DNA of 64,000 bases from Neoceratodus forsteri. Lineage: Eukaryota; Chordata; Ceratodontiformes; Ceratodontidae. The notes beneath the pieces are model-generated. The model ran no database searches and was not told the DNA's origin. It worked only from the letters and a program-made list of their open reading frames with translations. The position numbers were made by a program, and so were the translations under genes. The stretch covers positions 1,090,575,001 through 1,090,639,000 of the forward strand of contig CM057453.1 in assembly GCA_016271365.2 (NCBI GenBank), given 5' to 3'. Each line of letters starts with the position of its first letter. Within the stretch, counting starts at the first letter, position 1. Positions 1-9,765 of the stretch are shown piece by piece.

Positions 1-86
1 TCCACTGTTGGTGCCTCCATAGAGGAACCACGCTTCACCAGAACTGTGTATGAATTGTGGAGAGGTACAACTGGAGAGATTTACTT

Positions 87-398
87 CTAATCCACTACCC
101 TCACCCTCCCTGAGCCCACCATGGTCCAACCCCTCCTCTTTCTTGGCAACCTCTGTGGCAGCAGCAGTGGCCCTGGTGGTCCCTTGGTGGGGGAGGAGGT
201 TTCCCAAATCCTCGTCAGGTTGGCCTGGAGATGGGCAACCTTCTCCCTCAGACTAAACAGGTGCCTGCAAATAGGGCAGCATCGCAGCCTCCAGAACATC
301 TCTTGAAAGACTGCTGCCAAACAGCCATTGCAATGCACCATTCTCCACATGTCTCTCTCTCCCTTCCTGTTTTTCTTTTTTTGGTAGTGTGTGAGCAT
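87..398 (-). other. Open frame with paired CxxC motifs, possible LINE ORF1 remnant
   Basis: An open frame of 103 codons carries C23-x2-C26 and C41-x2-C44, followed by a Leu/Arg-rich stretch (residues about 47-63) that could start a coiled coil. ORF1 proteins of some vertebrate LINEs combine a Cys cluster with a coiled coil, which is why I mention it. The rest of the frame (Pro/Gly/Arg-rich) looks non-coding. No start context, intron signal or neighbour supports a host gene. Function unknown; it could be a chance frame. Confidence 0.2.
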
Positions 399-499
399 GT
401 ATGTGTGTCTACCCCTTGTGCAGCATGCTGGGCTGTTAAGGTTGTGACAGGTGTATGTCCTTTGCCCTTTTGGTAGTGCGATGAGGAATGCTATACATA

Positions 500-516
500 A
501 ATATATATATATATAT
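500..516. repeat. (AT)n microsatellite
   Basis: About eight AT dinucleotides in a row, just upstream of the palindromic repeat at 543. Confidence 0.9.
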
Positions 517-542
517 GTAAATCTTTCAGCTCAGTTTGATAG

Positions 543-666
543 AGGAAAGCAGCTGTGTGGCAGCATTCTAAGTTGCTGTACTGCAGTAGTGACATCGCTA
601 CTGCAGTACAAGAACATAATGATGTCACTACTACAGCAAAAGTATACTCCAGGCATGGAATTCCAT
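543..666. repeat. 124-bp palindromic repeat, copy 1
   Basis: This stretch matches 1008-1131 in direct orientation. Both contain GAAAGCAGC near the start, a central inverted motif of the type TGTACTGCAGTAG / CTACTGCAGTACA around GTGACATC, then GATGTCACTACT.CAGCA, and a terminal GGAAT..ATTTCCATG-like palindrome. Strong internal symmetry and repetition suggest a foldback or MITE-derived unit. No coding content. Confidence 0.7.
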
Positions 667-767
667 GTATTTTCCTTGTAATTTGCAGAAACCTTTATTG
701 CACACAAAAAATTTAAATAGCGGCACATACAGTGTAAAAAATACTCCTCTTCGTAACAGGGTTCCAT

Positions 768-938
768 CATACACTATACAGAGGACTGTGTATAAGCAAC
801 CATACACAACAAGGCTGTTTGTTCAGTCAAGAGATTTCCATGGTAACAAGAGACTCTATTGGTACCATGGAAACCTCGAGATTAAAAACAGCCTTTCATG
901 TGTATGGTTGCTCATACACAATCTTTTAGTATATGAGC
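768..938. mobile_element. 171-bp near-perfect palindrome (foldback/MITE)
   Basis: The left arm (about 768-848) and right arm (about 858-938) are reverse complements. The outer arms share TAT(A/G)AGCAACCATACACA followed by AAGGCTGTTT, and the inner arms share GA(G)NTTTCCATGGTA. The symmetry axis lies near 853. It sits between two copies of the 124-bp repeat, so 543-1131 may be a single composite element. No coding content. The type of transposase that moved it cannot be told from this copy. Confidence 0.75.
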
Positions 939-1007
939 AACAATAAGCTTAAACCCACATTGATCCAGCACTCGCTGTTGGCCAGGGGATTGCTGATGCA
1001 CTTCAGA

Positions 1008-1131
1008 AGAAAGCAGCCACTCAACCTTGTTCTGTGTTGTTGTGCTGCTGTAGTGGCATCACAGTGCAGCACAACAACATCCTGATGTCACTACTGCAGC
1101 ACAAGGCTGTTGTAGGAATGGATTTCCATGC
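1008..1131. repeat. 124-bp palindromic repeat, copy 2
   Basis: Direct repeat of 543-666, with a TGCTGCTGTAGTGGCATCA half and the complementary TGATGTCACTACTGCAGCA half. It ends with the same ATTTCCATG-like motif. Confidence 0.7.
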
Positions 1132-1414
1132 TGAACAGCATTCGACCATATACCATATCCTAATAACAGCACAAACCTAGGTGCCATCTATCCAAAAGTC
1201 TAAACATGCAGCTACTCCCATCCAAATAACTGTTTGTTTCACTCAACTTGTGTGTGTGGGGTGGTTACATATGTGAAGTAAGACACTCCAGAGTGTGGGT
1301 TATGTCTTAACTGCACTTCCAGGTGTTGAATGCATGCAGGGCAATTTTTTTGCACCTGATAATGGCCTTTGGTGGACAGTTATTACATAACTCATGCCCT
1401 GTTGTATCTTATCA
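1132..1414. other. Unassigned stretch
   Basis: I see no coding signal, RNA gene or repeat that I can name here. Confidence 0.5.
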
Positions 1415-1520
1415 CATTTATTTAATATTTATTTATTTAAAATTTGATGACCGGGAAAGGCACACTGAGCCGAGGCTCGTTTCCAGGAGCGACCCAGCGC
1501 ATGGCTACAGGCTATGATCT
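1415..1520 (-). mobile_element. L2-clade LINE (or partner SINE) 3' end
   Basis: Read on the minus strand this ends with GGCTCAGTGTGCCTTTCC, then GGTCATCAAA and an AAATAAATAAAT-type tail. The same 3' signature closes the LINEs at 7088, 42625 and others in this window. Only the 3' end is present, so a 5'-truncated LINE and a SINE sharing that tail cannot be separated. Confidence 0.55.
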
Positions 1521-1723
1521 TCATTACACTACTGGTGTTTCTGCACTGTTTCTCAGTCTGGAAAACAAATTGTCATCCACCATCATGAAAATACAGCTGC
1601 TACTATCACTTTCCTTAACATGTAATTTTTTGTGCTGCATATAAAACTTCTTCACTGCTTCTCCAGAGCTATCTTTACTGCTGCTTTGTGTTTTAACTGC
1701 TAAATTAATTTAAAAAAGTGGCA

Positions 1724-1991
1724 CTGTAGTGTATCCAGAATCAGTAATCTGACATGCAGAGTGCTATCTAGTGGTTACAAAATGGAGACTGCAACATGCA
1801 AAATAACTAGCCCTCATTCTAATGGCCTAGTTACTGTGACTTCATCCTTTAGCTGAATAGCTTCTGCCTCTGAGACCAAGGATGCAAGGACTGATCCCAA
1901 GGCCCAGCAATTACTGTTTCAGACTTGTCATTCAGTTTACAGTAGCTGAACCCCACGCTAACTGGGAGAGGATATTGTACTGGTGATGCAG
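1724..1991 (+). repeat. tRNA-derived SINE-like unit, copy 1
   Basis: About 270 bp, duplicated in tandem at 2044-2316. The middle has a tRNA-like head: a degraded A box (TTTAGCTGAATAGCTT) and a B-box-like AAGGACTGATCCCA, followed by GGCCCAGCA. Downstream of the head both copies share CATTCAGTTTACAG and GGAGAGGATATT. It cannot fold as a functional tRNA. The family is unknown to me. Confidence 0.55.
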
Positions 1992-2043
1992 CTGGGAGCT
2001 TGACTGCAGGGAAACAAAGAAGAAGAAAAAAAAAGAGGAAGCA

Positions 2044-2316
2044 ATGTAGTGCATGCAGAATAAGCCATCAGAGAATGCAGATTGCGATCTGGTGGTAAAC
2101 ACTGAGATCGCAACCTACAAAAGAATTAAAGCTCAAGCTAACAGCCCAGTTAACAGGACTTTCCCTTTAGCTGAATGGTTAGAGCTTCCACCTCTAACGC
2201 TAGTAATGTAAGGACCAATCCCAGGGTCTGGCAGGTACTCTTTCATATCTGTAATTCAGTTTACAGAAGATGTACTCCCATGAGCTGGAGAGAGGATATT
2301 ACAGCTACCACCGTTG
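2044..2316 (+). repeat. tRNA-derived SINE-like unit, copy 2
   Basis: Tandem copy of 1724-1991 with the better preserved head: TTTAGCTGAATGGTTAGAGC as A box and AAGGACCAATCCCA as B box. The two units are separated by about 50 bp of purine-rich sequence. Confidence 0.55.
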
Positions 2317-2690
2317 TATGCATAGTCTGTTGAATCTCTTGTCTCCCCTACTGCTGCCTACGTAGTACAGTTCATGCATCCTCTCCCCCTGCTAATGGCT
2401 GCACATTCCAGCATAACACTTCTCACCCCAACTGAGGCCTAACTTTAGCATGTACATCACTCTACTGCCTACCTCTTACTGTACCACAGCCTAAGCACCT
2501 ACCACAGCAGAACAAGCAAACCACAGCTGTAACAGCAAAGCAGGCAAGCTTCTTGCATGATGCCACGTTTAAAAAAAAAAAAAGACACTACCCTCAATAC
2601 CACTCCTACCTCATGCTGCCTCTCACACACTCTAGTATGTCTCTCCTTTTCCCCACTAGGGTGTAACTCCAGTCCACATAGAGGGCATGC
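2317..2690. other. Unassigned stretch
   Basis: Pyrimidine-rich sequence with a 14-base A run near 2570. I see no gene or named repeat. Confidence 0.5.
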
Positions 2691-3619
2691 TATAGAAAAA
2701 TAGAAACATAGAAGGTGAGGGCAGATGAGGACCATGTGCCCCACCTAGTCTGCCCCTTTTCCCTACCTAATGCAATACCACAGACCCTAGTTGATCTACG
2801 GCTTACCCTCTCTTCCCTATTGTGAGAGTACTCTTATGTCTGTCCCATGCATCCTTGAATTCCCCTATCATTTTTGCCCCACCACCTCTGTAGGGAGGCT
2901 GTTCCAAGTATCCACTACTCTTTCTGTGAAAAAGTACTTCGTCATGTTGCCCCTGAGCCTACCCTCCAGCCTCATATCATGTCCTCTTGTTCTTGTACAC
3001 CTTTGTTTCCAAAAGATAATACCCTCCTGTGCTTGTTTCTACCCCTGAGGTACTTGAATGTCTCTATCATATCCCCCCCGTCTTCCCTCCTCCAGGGAAT
3101 ACATATTAAGGTCCTCTAGCCTTTCCGCATAAGACTTTTGTCCTTGCACCATTTTTGTTGCCCTTCTCTGGACTGCCTCTATTGTGTCTATGTCCTTCTG
3201 GAGATGTGGCCTCCAGAACTGGACACAGTACTCTAGATGAGGTCTCACTAGTGATCTGTACAGTGGCATAACCACCTCCTTTTTTCTGCTGGTGATACCT
3301 CTCCCTATGCACCCTAGCATCCCACTGGCTCTCCCCACAGCCTTCTCACATTTGTTACCTTTAGGTAATCAGATATGATTACCTCCAGGTCTCTTTCTTC
3401 ATTGGCGGCTGTCAGTACCTCTCCCCCCATCCTGTAGCCCTCCTTAGATTTCTGTGCCCCAAATGCATGATTCTGCACTTCTTTGCATTGAATCTTAGCT
3501 GCCACACTCTTGACCACTCCCCAAACATGTTTAGGTACCTTCTCATTTTTTCCACACACACCCTCCGGGAGTGTCGATCCTGTTGCAGATATTAGTGTCA
3601 TCTGCAACGAGGCATACCT
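2691..3619 (-). mobile_element. CR1-type LINE, 5'-truncated (copy A)
   Basis: Minus-strand remnant of a CR1-clade retrotransposon. Translation in shifting frames gives the end of the reverse transcriptase from the ADDT box (just inside 3619) through the C-terminal region with GCIGRGITSRKKEV and LYRSLVRPHLEYCVQFW, the latter at about 3200-3290. The 3' UTR contains a block complementary to GGGCAGACTGGGTGG-like sequence and ends in repeats of the TTTCTATG type at 2691-2715, the hallmark 8-bp tail of CR1. Frameshifts and stops make it inactive. The breakpoint at 3619 abuts another LINE on the plus strand. Confidence 0.85.
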
Positions 3620-4392
3620 TCAGAAATTAGGCTGCAAGTTGTAAATTCTATGATCATTCCCATTATGGACTAAGACATAATCTATTCAGGTGCTACTAGT
3701 GCCCAATTAGAAAGGGTAGACTTAATGTTTGATAAATTTGCTCATTTTAATTAAATGGCCCTCAAAATACCCATTGGTGTGTTTTGTGCCATTCTCTAAA
3801 TTGGCAAAAACCATCAGAATGTTGAAAACTCTACCTTATACAATTTAAGTATAAAATGTGGAAATGGGCCTTTCCCAAATATATTTTGGAGTTATTTTAT
3901 TTAAGAACTAGTAAGAACAATTTAAGGTCTGCCAAAGACATTGAATTTACAGTGCCCAAATCAAATCTAGGGATAGGTAGATCCACTGTAGTCTTTAGAG
4001 GGGCAGTACTATGGAACTCTGTTCCTATCAGGTTCAGACAAATCAACTTACCAGTTAGACCAAAAGAGATCCAGACCTGGCTAAAAGCTGAGACCTAGGT
4101 GTTAAATAATTGTTGTGGGGATGCAGTTACATAAATTATAGAATGGTCATTTAAAGTCCTTATTTTCCACAGTCAGGAGGATCAAGTGGATTAATTGTTT
4201 CTCTTTGTGCATATTTGTATAACTTTATAAATTATAATTTTTTTATATACTTTTGGAACTATGTTTTTTGTATTGTAGTGAACTTTGTACTGTTTGGATT
4301 TTGTCAATATCTGCAATAGGACCTCATTGAAAACAAGCTCTGCTCAATGGAGTTATATCCTGATTCATTGATTGGATAAAAATGATTTACTA
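3620..4392 (+). mobile_element. L2-like LINE 3' end, 5'-truncated
   Basis: Plus-strand remnant. Frame fragments read as the C-terminal part of a non-LTR RT protein: an IIPIMD..DIIYSG segment, then at 3856-4098 an uninterrupted 80-codon frame with NNLRSAKDIEFTVPKSN and GAVLWNSVP, the usual 'LRS..ltvP...WNsLP' end of L2-like ORF2. The 3' UTR ends with a CTCATTGA/TCAATGGAG hairpin (4323-4353) and GGATAAAAATGA before a short (TAC)n tail. This hairpin-plus-tail layout matches other LINE ends in the window. Confidence 0.6.
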
Positions 4393-4394
4393 CT

Positions 4395-4636
4395 ACTACC
4401 CTTCGTGTCTGCCAAGAATATGCTTAGAAGAACAAATAGAATATTCTACCAGGTGATTTGCCTCCCCATATATTCAAATAATTAAAAAGGAAATCTTCCC
4501 ACTTGGTTTAGGTCACCTTCTTTATTGATATACTTGGGACCAAAAGATTAAATAATTCTTCAGATTAAAAATAGATTGAAAGACACAGCTGCAGCAAAGG
4601 ATTTGTAACGCTTAAATAAATTTAAACATTACAGAT
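4395..4636 (+). mobile_element. L1-like LINE fragment, upstream half
   Basis: Shifting frames resemble the C-terminal third of an L1/Tx1-like ORF2: a region ending in a TDGSNN-like segment at 4630-4650. The L2-like element at 4637-7088 starts directly after it, and a matching L1-like 3' end begins at 7090, so the two pieces were probably contiguous. Identity rests on weak protein resemblance and on context. Confidence 0.35.
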
Positions 4637-5357
4637 GGTTCAAACAACAAGGCTCACTGACTCTGTCCTCTCAAGGATGGATAGTAGTCAAATCACTTCA
4701 GCCATTTTTGTCAGCCTAGCTAAGGCTTTTGACACCGTCTCACATATCCTACTTGTAAACACCCTCTCCAAGGCTGGCCTGTCTGACTCTGCCACCAACT
4801 GGTTTAGAGCCTACCTGGTAGGGAGGACCCAATCTGTCAGAACTGGTGAATCCATATCCCTTCCCCTCCCCATTAACACTGGAGTCCCACAAGAGTCCAT
4901 GCTGGGTCCAGTCATCTTCACCATATTTCTAAATGACCTCTCTTCTGCCTGCTCATCCTCCTCCATCCATATGTACGTGGATGACACGGTCCTCTTCACC
5001 TCAGGTCAGTCCCCAGATGATGTGGCTACCAGGCTACAGCATGATTTCAACCAAGTTCAGCTCTGGTTTAGCTCTCATCAACTTTCCCTCAATGCTAAGA
5101 AGACTGTCTCCATGGTCTTTGGCACAAGGCAGAGACTCTCTAGGCTCCCCTCATTACCCTCCTTCCACACCCTTGACAGGAAAAGCCTCGAGGACACATC
5201 CTCTTTTAGGTACCTTGGGTTCTGGCTTGACTGTACCTCAACTTCTCTGGCCATGTTGATGCCATCCTCAAAAAGCTATGCCCCAAGCTCAGCATGCTAT
5301 ATAGGAACCATAGCTGTCTCCCACTACCAGCAAGGAGTGAACTTGTCCCTAAGATGA
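4635..5357 (+). pseudogene. Reverse transcriptase fragment of element b
   Basis: 240 uninterrupted codons covering RT motifs: LAKAFDTVSH (motif A region, 4704-4740), NTGVPQESMLGP (about 4875-4910; the usual G after Q is replaced by E) and the catalytic YVDD box at 4974-4985. After that come the LSLNAKKTVSMVFG and SFRYLGFWLD segments (thumb/connection). The enzyme would copy LINE RNA into DNA at the target site. The protein lacks the endonuclease and the first RT blocks, and the frame breaks after 5280. Element c has the same LSLNAKK..SM.FGT and SFHT segments, which places both in one family. Confidence 0.8.
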
Positions 5358-7088
5358 TTTTACCTATTTTTGACTACTGTGATGTAGTCTACAGTGCCGC
5401 TCCCAAGTCTTCCCTAACCAGACTGAACACCCTTTTTAACTCCCTCTGTCACTTCACTCTGGATGCCTCCCCTCTTACTTATCACTGCAATCTATACCAC
5501 TGTCTTGCTTTTCCATCTTTAGAAAACCATTGCCTCCTCCATTGTGCTAAATTCACGTCAAAACTTTGGTTTGGTTCACTCACTCCTTATCTGGCCTCTT
5601 CGTTAACCCTCCCTCCCCCCATCGGCCCTCTCCTTTAGATCCTGTGACTCTTGATTAATGGTAATTGCCCCACTGGTCATCTACTGTTGGCCAAGTGTCC
5701 TTCTCTCATCAATTCCCCAAACTATGGGATGCACTCCTGCACAAGATCTGTCACTCGTCTTCTCCCCACTCAATCTCCTTGGTGCTGTACAACTTCCTAT
5801 CAGTAAATTGTACCTGTGATTAAACCACTGCAACATCTTTCCTCTCTATAGCCTACTTAGTACCCCCTTGCTCTTCCTTTAGCCACCTATACCATGCCTT
5901 GTCCTCTCCCCCACTTGTTAACAGGCGCCTCACTCACTGTGCCAAACTCACTTCTAAATTTTGGCTAGGGGAACTTCCTCTCTACCTCTCATGCTCCCTC
6001 TCTCCCCCCCCCCCACTCCCTCAGATCCGATGACACTCGCAGTCTTGCTGTTCCCCTTCATACCATCCTCATTGATCAGTCAGGTTTCACCCATCGTTTC
6101 CCTAAACCTGGAACTCCACACCCCTGAATACTAATACTCCTATCACTTCCTAGACTCACCCATACATAACTTTCTTTCTTTCTGTTAGCTGTGCCTGTTT
6201 TAACCCTCACTAACTTGTTCCCCTTTGAGCCTACTCTGCCACAAGCTCACCATTCTCCTGCTAATCCTCTCTCCCCCTTTGGGCCTGCTACTAAGCAGTC
6301 TTATTTTGTTACTTCCTCTTCCCCCTTGTCTCTGTCTGTACCTTTCTCCTACCCATTACCAACTTGCCCATGCTTGTCCTGCCCCTTGGCAGGGTTATCA
6401 ACATCCTGGAGGGGTCTAGTACTGGGCTTTACCTCTTCCCCTCCACAAACCCTCTTTACTCCTAATCCAATTCTTGTTCCCCAATCTGCCTCTGGCAGGG
6501 TTCTCAGCATCCTGGAGGGCCAGTCTTAGGCAATCTTCTTCTTCTCTCCTCTACCACCACCACCCATAACCTTTTCTACAGCCCCCTTCCAAATCTATAT
6601 TCTTCCTGTATTTCCCTGCCCTTCTCCTCCCTCCCATCCCCTTTTACCTCCTGGCCTCAAATGCATTCAGCCCCTTGGCAGGGTTCTCTCCATCCTGGAG
6701 GGGCTAACTCTAGGCCGTTTCCTGTCCTCCCTGTCCAGTTCCCTCATTCCCCACTCTCTCTCCTGATGCCTTACTCCTCAGCACTTTAAATAGGTATTAG
6801 TTCACTCGTATCTGAACACTTGCACTTCTTACCCTGTCTGGGCAGAGCTTAGTTTCCGTATGTATAAATTCTCAGCCAGGTTAAAATGTTAATCTGTAAA
6901 CCACTCTACAAATGTAATATGTGTGTGTCATTTTTAAATGCAACTGAATGTGTTTCCAGTTATGTTATATGTCAATTGTATGTCTAATTTTTACATCCTA
7001 CTGTTCCCCCCCAGGTGGCACTGGGAGATGAGCAACTTGTTGTTCAGTGTGCCTTCCTGGTGAAATATTTCAGTAAATAAATAATTAA
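4637..7088 (+). mobile_element. L2-clade LINE with duplicated 3' region (element b)
   Basis: A 5'-truncated L2-clade LINE starting within the RT domain. The RT frame (4635-5357) is described separately; the C-terminal part continues in other frames to about 5640. Downstream, 5800-6120 partly repeats 5440-5720, an internal duplication of the ORF end. The 3' UTR has three spaced copies of a CTTGGCAGGGTT..CATCCTGGAGGGG unit near 6383, 6495 and 6671. The end at 7020-7088 carries GTTCAGTGTGCCTTCCTGG and an AGTAAATAAATAATTAAAA tail. It appears to have inserted into an L1-like LINE. Element c (minus strand, 10.1-13.8 kb) is the same family. Confidence 0.75.
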
Positions 7089-7089
7089 A

Positions 7090-7775
7090 ATCTGAACATT
7101 CTTTAGAACCATATCTAAAAATATGAACTAAACTGACACAAAAGAGGCTTTTTACAAGATTTCATTTGGAGTTGTATCAGTCAGATGATATATATTTTTC
7201 CCAAAAAAGACCAGGTTATAATTCTCCCTTTTGTAAACGCAATACAAATAATGAAAATGATCTGAAACATATTTGGTTACTTTGCCCTCTACTGTATATT
7301 TAGTTAGAAGGAAGAATGGCTTGGAGATATACTTGGGGAGCTTGAGCTCCCTCCTAACCAGTTAGTTTTGTTTTTAATACTGAAAAAAGAGATATATTGC
7401 AGAGAATCTGTGGATTTTTAGCCACATTGCATTTGTAAGTAAGGGTATAGAAGTTTACAGTTGAATTTAATGTATGGATCTCCATACAAGGTTATTAGTA
7501 TGATGTTATCTTAGAAAAAGAGAGTGAATCTTGCATGAAAGATAGCATAGAGATTAATATTAAATGATTAAAGAACATCTAGATAAATTCTGTATAGAAT
7601 AAAGTGTTGTATTACTGTCTGATGTATTAATGAATAATTGTATTATGTGTCGATCCAAGAAAATTTATGTGATAGGTCTAAGATATTGAAATTTTAAATG
7701 TATGAGATTTTTCTTGTGTTTTCATCTTTTGTATTGTAAAGACATATAGTTGAACAATAAAACTTTTTGTAATTG
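7090..7775 (+). mobile_element. L1-like LINE 3' end
   Basis: Degraded C-terminal ORF2 (frames around 7095-7300 resemble the KL.Q.K.L....TP and HIWLLCP region typical of L1 ORF2 ends) and an AT-rich 3' UTR ending with GTTGAACAATAAAACTTTTT at 7751-7770. Probably the continuation of 4395-4636. Confidence 0.4.
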
Positions 7776-7777
7776 TA

Positions 7778-8026
7778 CTTGTAATTCCCTCCCTGACATA
7801 GATAGCCACCCCCCATCCTTTTTTACCCACACTGTCTTTTCCAAATAGAATGTAACCTGGTATGGCTATATCCCATTCATGGTTCCCTGTGTACCATGTC
7901 TCGGTAACAGCAACAATGTCGAGGTCTGCCTCTTCCATCAAGGCCACTAGGTCCGGGAATTTATTTCCCAGGCTGTGGGCATTTGTGCTGCGGCCTACCT
8001 TCATAGCATGACCCAACACCATGTCA
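7778..8026 (-). pseudogene. CR1 endonuclease domain, 5' fragment
   Basis: On the minus strand an open frame encodes TNAHSLGNKFPDLVALMEE, then DLDIVAVTETW and GYILFGKDSVGKKGWGVAIYV: the N-terminal APE-type endonuclease of CR1 ORF2, including the TETW block with its catalytic Glu. CR1 endonuclease nicks the target so RT can start copying. This fragment keeps only about 80 residues and then joins unrelated sequence at 7777. It is unusual because CR1 copies are normally 5'-truncated, so a piece from the 5' half without its 3' end implies a later deletion or rearrangement. Confidence 0.8.
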
Positions 8027-8304
8027 ACAAGACAGCAAAGTGCTTGATGCTGAAATTCAACAATACAAATATGAAGCGACCATTTTTTTAGTTTTTTTTT
8101 TTAAACACACGGTTTACTTAGGAGCCTACGCAGGACTGGCACAATAGGAAACAAGTTCTGGTCAATACTTCCAGTTGGAATGGGGGGGGGCAGCACAAGC
8201 AGAAGAACTATTTTACAAAAACCATTTAAAGCAGCAGTGTTGGTTAGTCAGCTAAAAATGTTACTTTTTTACTTTTTAGCAATAATGTATTTCTGACATC
8301 CTTA
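8027..8304. other. Unassigned stretch
   Basis: Contains homopolymer runs (T at 8085-8103, G at 8181-8190) but no recognisable gene or repeat. Confidence 0.5.
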
Positions 8305-8395
8305 GTTTATTTATTTGAAAAGTTTCACTAGGAAAGGCATAATGAGCTATAATATCTAATTTCCAGATGCATCCTGAGGAGGAAAATGGAAGTAA
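8305..8395 (-). mobile_element. L2-clade LINE or partner SINE 3' end
   Basis: On the minus strand: AGCTCATTATGCCTTTCCTA, then GTGAAACTTTTC and an AAATAAATAAAC tail, homologous to the LINE 3' ends at 7088 and 1415. It abuts the foldback element at 8400. Confidence 0.5.
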
Positions 8396-8804
8396 TTAGG
8401 AGCCAGATATTCAGACTACGCCGCAGTGGCGTATGTCAACACAACACAACTGCATCGCCTGGGCCAGGACCAGGTGATATTCAACAGTGATGTGCCATGA
8501 TGCAGCACCATTGAATATGGCAGGTTACAGCACATACTGCGATGGCACAGTGGCACTGCACCAGTGCAAGCCACAGAGATGGAGCACGGGGATGCGCAAG
8601 TGCCGTTGCGCTAGGTGCATCATCCGCGATATCAGCCGGGGGTATGCAAATGAGGCCATAATCTATACAAGGCACAAATGGGGCCATTTGCATGTCATTA
8701 TGGCCCCATTTGCATGCTATGCACTGGGCATCCTGGCGAAATCTGCATGGCGCCCTGCCAAGCTGCTGTCATCGGTGGTTGGCTCCCTGGTGGGCTATTG
8801 TAGC

Positions 8805-9075
8805 CCCCCCGTATGCCCAATCGTGGGCTGTAGTAATAATACAGATTACCCTGGTGGTCTAGTGGATCCCACCCCATATGCCCGATCGTGGGCTGTAGTA
8901 AGAAGACAGATAAACCTGGTGTTCTAGTGGACCCCTTCCTTCCCTCCCCATATGCCCAATCACGGGCTGTAGTATGAATAAAGAGTAACCTGGTGGTCTA
9001 GCAGACCCCCTCCCTCCCGTTTGCCCAATCATGGGCTGTAGTAATAAGAATATCAACCCAGTGGTCAATGGTACT
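8805..9075 (+). repeat. ~73-bp tandem repeats, left arm
   Basis: Four to five units each containing CCTGGTGGTCTAGTGGA, a C-rich spacer, TATGCCC(A/G)ATC and GGGCTGTAGTA. Unit length varies with the C-rich spacer. Confidence 0.85.
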
Positions 9076-9179
9076 CCCTCCCCACCCACCCAAGGGCCCC
9101 GGCCTCCCAGCACCCCGTCAGCCGGTGGTGGCACCTCCCTGCCCGCTACCACCCAGCCCCTCACGAATGACAGCGTGCA

Positions 9180-9350
9180 GTATGATCTGTATGCCTATTG
9201 GGCCACAGTGGACCAATGGGCTTGCAGATCATGCTATACTACAGGACAGATATGTGAATGAGCGCATTCATTCACATATCTGGTCCTATGTAGTACTAGT
9301 ATGGTCTGCATGCCCATTGGTCCACACTGTGTTCAAAGGCATACAGGTCA
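9180..9350. repeat. Central hairpin of the foldback element
   Basis: CAGTATGATCTGTATGCCT on the left pairs with the complement of AGGCATACAGGTCATACTG on the right. The tip pairs GACAGATATGTGAATGA with TCATTCACATATCTGGTC at 9243-9283. Confidence 0.85.
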
Positions 9351-9454
9351 TACTGTATGCTCATTTGCTGGGTGGCTTGGTATGTGGGCAGTGGTGCTGC
9401 CGCCTGCTGATGATGGGGGTGTTGGGTGCTAGGGCCTCTGTGGGTGGGCGGGGC

Positions 9455-9765
9455 GTACCACTAGACCACCAGGTTGATATCTCTTATTACTACAGCCCAC
9501 GATCGGGCATACGGAAAGGGAGGGGGGGTCCACTGGACCACCAGGTTACTCTTTAGCCATACTACAGCCTACAATCGGGCATACAGGGAGGAAGGGGGGT
9601 CAACTAGACCACCAGGTTACTCTTTAGTCATACTACAGCCCATGAGCGGGCATACAGGGAGAGAGGGGGGTCCTCTAGACCACCAGGTTACTCTTTCTCC
9701 ATACTACAGCCCAAGATCGGGTATACGGGGAGGAAGGGGGATCCACTAAACTATCAGGGCGGTCC
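9455..9765 (-). repeat. ~73-bp tandem repeats, right arm
   Basis: Four units of the left-arm repeat in inverse orientation (TACTACAGCCC..GATCGGGCATAC, G-rich spacer, TAGACCACCAGGTTACTCTT). Confidence 0.85.

Noticed and set aside
87..256. Proline/serine-rich plus-strand frames at the window start
   Set aside because: Overlap the minus-strand frame, have low-complexity composition and no motif.
8481..9749. Several overlapping open frames of 76-162 codons
   Set aside because: They lie in mirrored tandem repeats and read through in several frames because the repeat lacks stops; composition is repeat-driven and no domain is visible.
8805..9765. CRISPR-like array of regularly spaced repeats
   Set aside because: Units are contiguous ~73-bp repeats with similar spacers, arms are inverted, and the context is eukaryotic; there are no cas genes.
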